DNA from: Stichopus chloronotus
Taxonomy: Eukaryota; Echinodermata; Holothuroidea; Aspidochirotida; Stichopodidae
Assembly: GCA_021234535.1 (NCBI GenBank)
Contig: CM037835.1
Coordinates: forward strand, 7,688,001 to 7,752,000
Length of the DNA stretch: 64,000 nucleotides
Reading direction: 5' to 3'
The stretch's first letter is position 1, and each line of letters begins with the position of its first letter. This document shows, piece by piece, positions 1 to 12,100 of this stretch. The notes below the pieces were generated by a model, which ran no database searches, was not told the origin of the DNA, and was given only the letters and a program-made list of their open reading frames with translations. The position numbers were made by a program, and so were the translations under genes.

Positions 1-26
1 GTAATACTCAAAGACAGACTCCTTAC

Positions 27-121
27 TTTTGACACATCCACTTTTCTTGTCAAGAAGTTTGAAGACATATCACAGACGATGGGAGCATCTTTCACCTCCG
101 GTATTGATGGAAATTCAACAC
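27..121 (-). CDS. PSAT1: PSAT1 exon 6 (last in window)
   Basis: The acceptor is GTTTCAG. The exon encodes [20 protein letters not shown] and then [11 protein letters not shown], ending at the donor GTAAGG (26-21). The next exon should carry the PLP Schiff-base lysine (GAQKN in relatives) and lies outside the window. Confidence 0.92.
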
Positions 122-3100
122 CTGAAACGTAATTTGAAATTAAAGGTTAGCAGTAAATTAGCATCAACAATTACTAACTAGTTTACAGTTTGTACTTACA
201 GCACAAGCACAACTCGCCTGTCACCCTTTTCTATAGTACTTTACTACATGTTAAGTCCTTGCCTTACCTTCTAGGAATTTCAAACAGCAAATTAAACAAT
301 ACTGATGTGATCTATCGACTTTATTTATATACATACACAATGCAAAAAGGACAGAAAGTAATATCTAGTACATATGAGGAGCATTTGCAATTCTGACATT
401 AAAACCATTATCTTCAAAGAAAGATTCACCATTTTAGAGCATGTTCTTTTGCAACTGCATTTTTACGTAAAACTCATTACCTCTAAAGAAAAACTCTGAA
501 AAGACGAAAATAAGGACGTGAATATTTGGGTGATAGAAATATCACTCACCGAATACAGTTTCATTTGCACAGTAATATACATAGTCAGCATCCTCTGACA
601 AATTCCATTCATCCTGACTAGGTATTCCTGAGAAAAGAAAGAAAGTTGTTGGGTATGTACTGACCTTCTAAATAACCTTCACAGAAAGATTGCATTTAGC
701 AGGAAGTTATTTTGCTCCCATTCCAACTGCAAGATCAGTGCAAAAAAAATGCATTTTTTAGTGCAAATACTGTACCTACTAGAGGAATTGACAAAAGATC
801 CCGCTCACTACATTCTGTTCACAAATATAGCTGTTAAGTAATGACAATGGCAGTTGTTTACATTTCAAAGTTTGCATAGGTGTTCTGAAGTTTACTACAG
901 AGAGAACTCACTACTGTAAAGTCCCTATGAATTCCACGGTAACAGTATGAGTACAAAATTAAACACTGTGTGTGTGTGTGTGTTCCAGGTTGATAAGTGT
1001 ACATTGCAATACCAGACATACCATTTACTGTAATGTTATGATAGAGTTCCAAATTCCACAATGACACTCTCAGTAACTATGTGTCACTCTAAATTGTGGT
1101 TAAAAGCAAGGAATGCAACATTTTCTGAGCAATGTCACACGTTCAAGGCTGAACTCAAGGGTCTTGACTGTTTCTGGTGCAGACTTTGGTTGTTTATGGA
1201 CCTCTGCTGACTTTTGTCCTCATCTTATTCAATGCACTTTAATATTTACAATATGATAACATTACAATAACAACTGTGCATCAATGTCAAACATTTCTTT
1301 ACATCCAGACCCACTGGGGTTTCAATGATTGATTGAGCACGACTAGTTTATCAAATCTGATATACTGCACTGTAAAGGGATACAGCAAAACCTACATGCT
1401 GGACAAACAAGCATTAATGCTGAGATGTCACAAACAGTGTATCACATTTTCATAACTCTAGAACTGCAACATGTTCCATGTACTAGACACAGTGTTGCAC
1501 ACTGACACACAATACACGCCAACTGTTCTATCTTCACTTCATACAGTATCACTCTTTATCAAACTTTTCACACACTAAACACAGGTCAGGCCAACTGTTT
1601 CATCTTCACTTCATTTAGTATCATTCTTTACCAAAATTTTCACAATTTTACCAAAGTTGATTAAGGGCAGCTCACATACACGGTCAACAATTTAGGCTCA
1701 CTCCATGTGGGACATCTACCACCCACAGAAATGTTCTGTCCAACATAATAGAAGCTATGATGTTTGCCAAGGTTTACAATTTGACTGAAACTGGAAAAGG
1801 TTTCGATATATTTGATATAGCACAATAAAGTAGCATACAACTAAAAATTCAACTGGAAAAACAATGAAAATTGCAAAAATAATATCACTGAAGGTGACTT
1901 TCCTGCAACCTATGTAGGAATCACATCTTACTGCATGAGATGCATAGGCTGTGAATTTTATTGACTCATGATCTGTGATGTGTCAAAAGCCAAAGAAAGT
2001 TTTAAACCCATGTTGGACAAAGAAAACTAACACTTCTAACCACACATATATTAATTGACAGAAAAATCAATTCTACAGAGTGACCTTGGTTTTGAATTGA
2101 ATTACAACAGTATGAGCAAATGACAGCTACAAAAATAGAAATGATGCAACTTTGTTGCAGAAAGGAGAGTAAAAATCAGTTGCACATGATAGAAATTTCC
2201 ACATTCTTCAGTTTTGTGAAGGACTGACTTTTTTGTTTGTACATAATAGTATGTATTAACATGGCAAGAACTTATTAGCTTGCAGCTCACATTTTTATTT
2301 CCTGGAACATTTCTCATCATGTTTGCTTATTGAATGTAGCTGCGCAGAGGATGTTTGTATTTTACATTAAAATACTGCATCACCAAACCTAACCCACTTT
2401 TTCATGGTAATACTTGAATTTTGTTTTTTTCAAATTCCTGTGAAATTAATTTACTAAAGTTTTACAACTACCAGCAAACAGTCTTGTCAGCACTCGACAT
2501 CAATTTGCAATAATTAGCAGAGTTAGCGAATAAAACCTTTCAGTTGCACACGTTGAGGATACAATGAATATTATGAGCTATTAAATTGATAGTTAAATGT
2601 GCTGGACAATGCAGACATGTGTAAAGATGCAATCGTTAAAGTTTCTCATTTGGATGAAAGTCTTGGTCATGGGCAACCTCTCACAAGCAATTACAACTAT
2701 CACAGAATTCACAAAGAAGTTGACAAAAGAATCTGTAAATGATAAATATCAAGTCTTTTTTCTCATGGCTGTGTGCTGCATTTTTAGGAATAAGTTCTCA
2801 CGCTACTGGTTGTATGCACACATGGTACCACAGAGTATCAGGATAGTGTTGAGTTACTTCGACCACAATGGCTTTATGAACAGTTTTACAAAGGTAGCAA
2901 TGTTTCTGCTTTAAGTGCTGCTTCAGCCAGTTGTAAATGACGTTGGTGTTGCTTTAAACACAATTGAAACGAATTTGTTTCCAAAGCCTGCAGACACTAC
3001 TTTTTCTTTGTAAGGATAAGCTGGACGACAAAAATTTGCCTGCCAGACAAAGGGAGATCACAATAGTTCACACCATCTAGTTAGTATGAGCTAACTAGAG

Positions 3101-6100
3101 CACCATTGGTGCAGAGGCTCATATCTCAACATCCTGAAGGTACCATTTATGTATCATTATGTCAAATCATAGGTACCACTGAGTATCATTATACCAAATC
3201 AACCACAATGTACAAGGGAATCTGTAGAACTGCACAATTTTCAGAACTTCATAAACTGGTGCTCCAACAGTACAGAAGTTTGATCTTTGTCAATAAATTA
3301 AAGTTGTAAAAATTTTAATGGGTACTACCAATAACAATGCTTATAATCAGCATAACTATTCACATTCAATAATTATGAAAACTGTCAATTTTTACTAATT
3401 TTTCTTATTGGTTTGTACTGGCTGTGGGTATATGAATTGGTACTAATGTGGAAAAGTGAATGGTCACGAGTTTTCCAACACCAATTTAAATCATTAGCTA
3501 CTCACTCATTAGTGGTCATTTACTGTAAAGTGACTCATGATGGGGCCATCTTAGTTGAACATTGATCAGTCACTCGAAACTTAACACAAAAGTGAAACAA
3601 CTCAAAAGGCCCCTTTAAGTCTATATACTGGTCAACATACCTCAGGGCAATACAGAGTTTCAGTTAGCATACCAACTGACACTGTCCAATTACTCAATTA
3701 TCATTCATGCACGATAGGGATATTTGAGATGTGTATGACAGTTTAAAGGGGCACTTTAATGGGAGAATTAGAAGCAATTTGCAGAATTCCATAAAATGGG
3801 CCATGCTGTCCTCATGGAACCATAGACTACAAATTCATGAACACCTTAAGATAACCACCAGCAAAGTATCATTATGACAAACTATCAACATTGCACAAGA
3901 GAATATGCAGGAGAAGAACTTTGTAGAATTTCCTAAAATGGACCATAGGGTCCACATGGGACCTTAGACTGAAACTTTTTTGTACACCCCACATGAATTA
4001 CCACCCAAGGATTATTGTGTCCAGGTTAAATGTAAACCCATGGATGCACATGTGAGGAGCAACATTTCAAACAGAATTTCACATAATGGGCCACTGGGTC
4101 CACATGGGGTCTTGGACTACCAATTACTGAACACCCTGAAGGGACCAATAACTGAGCATCATTGTGACAAGCCATCAGCATTGTACAATATAATCTGTAG
4201 GAGGAGAAGCATTTTGTAGAATTTCATAAAATGGGCCAAAGGGCCCACATGGGACCTTGGACCAAAAATTCCTGAATATCCTAAATGGTCCACCACCTAT
4301 GGAACATTGCGTCCAAGTTCCAGACAAATCCATGAAAACATGACGGAGGAGAAGCATTTTTAACAATTGTGAACAGATAGATACATAGATAGACAGAGAG
4401 ATAGAGTGACGCCGCACCATTGCAATAGCTCACACCAGCTAGCTGGTATGAGCTAAAAACCATGTCAGCAGTTGATATCACTTTGCATTCACCTTGAGAG
4501 TTAATACATAAAACCTGTCAGTTGCGCGTGCTGTGATTACAATGGTAATCTCAGGTCATCAAAACCATAGCTGTGCTGATCAATCCAAAAAGGTGTAAAG
4601 ACATTAATCAGAGTTGTTTAAAATGTGCCCTGTTATGAGATTACTGCAAGTACATAGATAATTCTGACTTTATTCAAACTAGCAGTAATTCAATACTGCA
4701 TAACCAAATAGAAATCACTCTTTCAATATAGTACATTGGTTCCATCTTATTTTGAACAATGTACTTAAGAGTGCAAACAGGATTTAAGCCCCTGTGGAAT
4801 TAATTTCACCTCCTACTAAATGCTTTGCAGCTACCAGCAACAAGTTATGCCAGCACTCGATATCAATTTGCAATCATCTGTAGAGTTAGCAAACAAAACC
4901 TGTCAGTTACATATGCTATGGATACAATGATAGTTACAATGCATCAAAACCATATACTGCAGTTCACTGTGCTTGTCATATTCAGATGTGTAAAGAAGCA
5001 AGAGATGCTAAAAGCACATGTGATGAGATTACTATAGCAGCAAGTACTACCTAACTCCTGCATTTCTTAATAAAACAAAAAGCATTCTGCTACCTCATAT
5101 ACAACTATATACAACTGCACACGTTTTAGAAGCCATTGGCAATTTTGACAGAGGATATGGTCCAATATGAAGGTTACAATTTTCACACAAGTCTGACAAC
5201 AAACTTACCAGGAGTAGGGATACAAAACTTGCTCACACAAAGAAGCCAGAAAGTCTAAAGACTTTGTTATTCCTTGCCCATATTCATGAAAGATAACCCA
5301 CATACAGTACAAATACTGAATCAAACACTGTACAGCCTACTTTCACAACTTGATTTCTCACTATGGTGTATGCTGATGTCAAGTGATCTTTGACCTCCAC
5401 AGAAAATGACACAATTGCTTGAAAAATGTAGATCCCACTCTTTCTTTACAGACTTATTCCCAAAAGGATTATCAGGGATATCATGTAAACAAGGTTTTCA
5501 CAGTTTGAACTCTCATGACCCCAAATGACCACTGATCTCCACCAAAAACAACAGGGATCATCTACACACCAAGTATGAGATCAGTCAAGGTTACCCATAG
5601 TTTGACCTCTGGTCTCATTAAAGGCAACCTCTGGTGACTTCAAATGACCTTTGACCTCCACCAAAAACAATAGGGATCATTTAACCAGTACGACAAAGCG
5701 ACACACAAAGAATGAGATCAGTCAAGGTTATCCTTCTTGAGACAGTGTGTAAACAAGGTTTTCAGTTTGACCTCTGGTGACCTCAAATGACCTTTGAACT
5801 CCACTAAAAACAATAGGGATCATCTACTTAGTATGAACAACCAACATACCAAGTATGAGATCAGCCAAGGTTACTCTTCTTGAGATATCACTTAAACAAG
5901 CAGCGGAACACACACACATGCACACCTACACACGCGCACGACATCACCATCGCATAGATTCCTTGCCTGCCTTTGGCAAGGAATACAAAAGAAAACAATT
6001 CGCAGATGTCTAACTCACATGTATGTATGTATGTATGTATGTATGTATGTATGTATGTATGTATGTATGTATGTATGTATGTATGTATGTATGTATGTAT

Positions 6101-9100
6101 GTATGTATGTATGTATGTATGTATGTATGTATGTATGTATGTATGTATGTATGTATGTATGTATGTATGTATGTATGTATGTATGTATGTATGTATGTAT
6201 GTATGTATGTATGTATGTATGTATGTATGTATGTATGTATGTATGTATGTATGTATGTATGTATGTATGTATGTATGTATGTATGTATGTATGTATGTAT
6301 GTATGTATGTATGTATGTAGGTATGCATGCATGCATGCATGCATGCATGCATGCATGCATGCATGCATGCTGGAAATCTGCTAATTTTCTCAGCTTGAAA
6401 TATTTCAGTTCATTGGGGGATGTTGATATATTCATATGGAAAAAACTTACTGTTATATTGATCCAATTTAGCCAGGACCATGTTGACTTTACCATATTTT
6501 TCGGCCTCTTTAGCAGCCTTTGCAGACCACCCGCCGGTTACTATGTAATCAGCTTTGCCTATGGTCATTAAATTGAGTGGCACTGCACTGAACTGACCGG
6601 TACCTCCCCCCTGTAGGAAGAGAATCTGGTAATTTGATGGCACATTCCTGTTCAGAGAATGGGAGGAAAGAAAAATATTGTGAACATTTGCTAAGGGAGA
6701 GACTGCTCAATAAATTTATGGTTGAGGTGCAGGATTTTGGTCAACACTGTATGTCTGTACCTTGTTGAATTGATCATCAAGTCTTAGTTCTTAATTAAAG
6801 CACCTTCAATGTAACCATGAGTAGACAATTTTAAAGCAGGATACACTGCTTGATGGAAAAAAAAACAGGCCTTGAGTGTTGTATTAGATTTTCCATGTAT
6901 GCTACAACTATTCCAGGAATGAAGGAGTGTGGTGTATATTAAACTTTATTGACATATGCCAATTCACAATTACACGAAACTTCTATCACAAAAACTTCAA
7001 AAGTCACTAGTTACGTGTGAGAGAATAGTTTTACCCAGCATGCTGCTCTTTACTTCCAAAAAGGTATTTTGAATACTTTATTGTAGATACTGTAGCTATA
7101 CACTTTTATACCTTTCCGTATATATAGTTCTAAATTTTCTTGTTTCATTTTATTCAATCGTCTACACAAACCTTAATTTTGATGTCTTGTTTATAAATTT
7201 AAACTGGAAATAAATTAAAAATGGAATCAAACAGGTGTGCAACAAAACAATTTTCTAAGACTGATCTGAGGTGAGTGATAGTGTGCGATCACACTTGCAT
7301 GCCTCAAAACTAAAGGCCTGCTTTATCATCAATATTCTATATTTCTCTCCCACTACCAACCTTGAAAACAACATCTATGCCATGTTTCTCTGAGGAGAAA
7401 TTTCACCAATCACGGTGTTTATTGATGTAGTTTTTCCAGCTAAAAGCTCAGTGGGAATTGTGTCCTGTTGTAAATAATATGGGACTTTCCGTGCAACAAC
7501 AAAAAAATTAGACAAAAGCAGTTCTTTGGAAATTTGGCATTTTTGTACCTATTTTTGGACAAAAAGACCAAGGTATGTTATTATTTGAAGATTTTGAAAA
7601 CTGTAAAAGCCACTCCTTTGGTGCACTTTGAAAATGCAGTGAATAACTGAACATCATGCTTTAATAGTATCATGTCTACCTTTAATTCTGCCTTTACTGA
7701 TTAAAATCTGTGCTGACAACATTTGGCAGTATGCCAGACCACTTAACCTATGAACAACAAATGCAGGGTAAACATAGAAGCTAGTAAAATACAGAAATAT
7801 GTTGTGGTGCCAACGGTTCGCAATGACAGGAGTAATGTTCGCTTTGAACTTGGCAAACTGTGTACGGTGGCAAGGATGTGTATCTAACTCGACCCATTTT
7901 TCTTCGACATTTTCGAGACAGTTGCCGAACACAAACAACACTGACAGATTCTTCCACAAGGCAATCAGTATTTACAGTACCTACCTACTGTATCTGCATG
8001 TTGCTGACAAAACAACTTCACCAAAAGAGTTGGCTATTTTCAGGGACTCCTCTTGTTCAGCTGAGCTGACAACTTAGTGTAAGAGCAGAGCAAATTTCTG
8101 CACTTGTACAGTAGTAGGTGTAAACCTCACCCAAATTACAAGCTTTTTTGTCAAGATTCGAATTCTTCAAAGTTATACAGATGTATCTTACAAACCATAA
8201 AATGCAGAATGTCATCAGGGTATATTTGATAATCTCTCTCTTGTCCTATATGATATTCAATCAACAGAATTACCAGCTAACAATGTTTAATAATGAGGTA
8301 ACTTTGTACTGTGTACAATGGAGCTTGCAAAGTTAAAGATCACTTCATAGCTAAGGAAAGTCCTATACTTTACTGCATCCCAAGTGCATTGGTACCAAAA
8401 AGTCACAGATCAACTGTGAATACCTACTGGAATTGTAGTTCAGTACAGCTTAACTCAAGAAACTAGAAATCTTAACATGTTAGTATCGTATTTGGAAGAA
8501 AGAACAGGTGATTTTCAAGTGGTAAAATTTAGAATGTAAATTAAGAATCTGTTCTGAATCAACACTGTTTGATGAGAACTTACAAGACTCTTCGCAAAGT
8601 TTCTTTGGCCGTTGTTATAATTTTCAAGAAATCGGCAGATCTGTGACTCATTTCTGTTGAGAAAATCAAAGGAAAAATCTTCAAAGTGGTTATGTACTTT
8701 TGAAGTACATTGTACATGCGGAACAAGGCAAATATTGGCTTTGTGTCAAGATTAGTGATCCTGACTTCAACATAGTGAAACTGCAATCATGGCCAGATGC
8801 TACTGGGTATTGGGGGATTTTCTCCCAAATTCCTACATATGGTGCTCTTTTTAACAAAACTTGCCTTTGTATGTAGCAAGATTGTTCAAAGCATCCTTTT
8901 AGTCACTTCTTCAAAGATCATTTTTTTTTTTAGTGACCTTTAGACAGGTATCCCCTACCCCTAACTGTCAGGAGGTTGTGTTTGAGCTAGCAATAGTTAA
9001 GATGATATCGAACCCATTTGTGCACAAATCACAAAAATTGGTCCCACCCCATCTAATGAAACGACAGAAAGCACGATGTCCATTTTGCAGGAAGCATCCT

Positions 9101-12100
9101 GTATTCTAATAGACCTACGGTACGAAATCTAGATTCAGTTTTAGGAAAGGTTGAAAGTGTAACAGCACGGATGCCATAAAACTGACATGTAACATGTTTT
9201 CCAACAATACTGAAAACCTCCTTTCTACATGTATGAAGGAAAAATGTAGGAAAGTTTCCAAATAGGTCAATAACTGAAGTGTGTATTGCTTTTAAAAAAG
9301 TCATCCTGAGGTAACTATCAAACTGACATTCTCAGCACTATACTGTACATGTTGGCTTCCACATTCTGGAAAATATTAAGGCAGCAACACAGAAATAGTT
9401 CAGATCATCTGCTTCTGAAACAAGAATGCACAAATACATTGCGATATTGATGATGCAATTATGAGGATTTTTTTTTTTACGGAACCTGACATTGTAGCAT
9501 TAGGATGTTTTATATGCTACCTATGCTTTATATGAAATATGAGATCTGTACCAGCTTCCTTTCTTGACATTTATCATGATTACAAAGTCTTCATAACTTG
9601 ACCCTTATTGGCCTCAAATGCATGCCCTTTGACCTCTGTTAAATATGACTAGGGTTTTTGTTTTCAATGACATACTGTTCACCTACATACTAAATATGAG
9701 ATCAGTCCAAGCGTACCTAAAGATATTGGTTTACAAGAATTTCATAATGTGACCCCTGTTGACCTCAAATGACCTTTTACCAAAGATGATAGGATTCCTG
9801 TACTTGATGAGACACACTCATGTACACTAAATATGAGATTTGTCTGAGCTTCCTTTCTTGAGATATCATATTTACAAGGTTTTCACATTTGACCCATTGA
9901 CCCAAAATGACCTTTGACCTCCACCAAAAACAATAGGGTTCTTGCACTCGATGTGGAACACATATACAGAACTGTCCAAGCTTCCCTTTCATATATCATG
10001 TTTACAAACACACACACAGTCACACACACCGCCGCGTAATTTCAAAGGTTACGATTATCGTCGCAACCAACAAAAAGGATTCAAAACTTTGTTGAAAGGC
10101 ACATCTTGTTTATTATCTACTCTCTGACAAACAGACTTCTTCAAGCTTAATAAACCAGCACTATGAGACATACTTTGCTGTCAAGGTAATTTATAATCAT
10201 GAGATTATGAGCCACTGTTCCAGATACAGTTGTTGCTCTTTGAACAATGTTGGAGAGAAAACACATTCATGAAGAAAACACTTCTATCCCAAGCACAGTG
10301 AGAGAGGAAACTAGTGTGTGACCCTGAAAAGTTGTAAATTTATTCAAATATCACAAAGACCTTTGATAGTTTTGATAGCCAACTTAATTCTGTATTTCAC
10401 TAAATAGGGTATACTGTATAACCACTTAACATCCTTCTCTGTACATCACATCCTTGACAAACTGTTATTATTCTAAAAACATTAATACTGCACATGACAT
10501 CATAGAAAAGCAGTTCCAAAAATTAAAAGACAAATTTACTTTCTCATGAAGTCCATGCACAGAGTCTTGGTAAAATTTGCTTTATTCCAAATCACAGTTC
10601 ATAATGTGAACTCACAATGGGTCTTCTAAATCTCTGGAACTTCAGCAAATTGGACTGTCTACATACAGTTTATATCCTTGAAGATAGGATGTCTTCTCAC
10701 AAAAGTTTAAAAAAGTTGACGTATCAAGGGGCAAACATCATTTTAACTATTTGCTACACACTGTTTACATCGGGTTCAAAATTAGGACCTGGGTGCCGAA
10801 AGTCCATGGTTGGTCAGGTATCTGGGTACCATAAAATATAAATTCTGTTAGGATAGGAGTTTGTTCCGAAGTCAAAATATGACATTGGCTTTGAAAGTTA
10901 ATAGAACACCATGTAGCTTATGTACAACTTATGACAATGAAGTGTCCAAAGTTAGGAAAAAGCAGAACATTTACTTTTTGTCAAATGTCAAGTAACTGTA
11001 TACTGAAACTCTTGATCAAATTGATAATTCCATAGTCCATAATTGGTTAAGCGTTGCACACACTAGTATTAGACTCTTAATTACAATACTGTACCCATGA
11101 CACTTATCCCAAGTCCATTGTAATTGAGAAGTTCTTCTTGAGCCTTTAGTAGAACCTGCGGGAAGGAAATACAGGTAATGTATACATACAGTAAATACAT
11201 CGTAATGTTGCAATTAAGCATTGAAAGCCAGCATGTACACTTCACAAACTCAGTGAAAATTCTGTTATTATTCATACATGTTGAATTGTGTATTCTTTTG
11301 TTGCTGTGGTTTTTGGTTAAGTCCAGCTGGACGTAACATGTATGACAAGGTTTTCTTAATGGTTATAAGCCCACACACTACAGTGTGTGACACCTATTTG
11401 TTTCAATTCCATCACCTCTCCCCTTCTCCCCCCACCACCCTCCTCCCCCCAAAAAACTGCAAATTTTGAAAAAAGTTACAGTTTTACCATTTCAAATCTA
11501 TTTCAGACACAGAGTCACGGATGGAAGCTGGGGCAAGGAGGCAGCCACCGCCCTTGAGCATGTTTTTGGAACATGCTTAATGTCCTTTTGATGATATTGC
11601 GAGTAATTCCTTTTATTACCGATTTACCGGAGCCTACCGGCATTAGATGTCGATATGTGGTCGTAAGAACTGTGGCAGACAGCCATCTCTGGCAAAAGAC
11701 CTACATGCCTTATGCAAAAGGCCTACTATTTTGGCCCTAAGAAGTCTGGGAAATGCCTTTCCCACAGAACTGGGAGATATTTTAGCACCAACCTATGGTG
11801 GTGCTACATATATGTTTGATAGTTTTCTACAGGCTTTGTCCGCCCCCCAACCGCAAATACAATTTGCTGGCGACACCCTTGATTCAAAGCACTACATTTC
11901 TTAATTGGTTTTCTTTTAGTCTTGAATATTATTCAATTGAATAAAGAACCATTTACTGAGCCAGCTAATGTGGGGGAGGCTTGACTGTTACAGCAGCTAC
12001 GTAATGTATGTATGGTATTTTATGCAATGGTAATTGGGCAGTAGGATTGATGGGGTTATAGGCTAGGGGTGACTGAAGAATTCCCTGGCCAGTCCACTGA

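Larger units (their letters stand above)
2464..4985 (+). repeat. Three related segments of about 110-170 bp
   Basis: Segments near 2464-2580, 4460-4600 and 4810-4985 share, in order, CTACCAGCAA (absent or altered in the middle copy), a CGA/TGA-TATCA-TTTGCA core, AGAGTTAGC-like sequence, AAAACCTGTCAGTT, and a purine-rich end with ACAATG. They bracket the 145-bp tandem block. They may be the ends of one larger old repeat or independent copies. Confidence 0.6.
628..6450 (-). other. PSAT1 intron 4 (5.8 kb, repeat-rich)
   Basis: Holds a TG run at about 968-981, a ~72-bp tandem duplication (1518-1645), related segments at 2464, 4460 and 4820, the 145-bp repeat block, one copy of the DR1 repeat family and the ATGT/ATGC microsatellite. 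I see no coding exon of another gene. CpG is strongly depleted. Confidence 0.8.

Noticed and set aside
5888..6571. Long open frames with MYVC or THIY repeats on both strands
   Set aside because: They are produced by the stop-free ATGT/ATGC tetranucleotide array and have no coding signal outside it.
11647..11904. 85-codon open frame in PSAT1 intron 1
   Set aside because: No recognisable domain, no splice context, and a composition compatible with chance or a decayed repeat.
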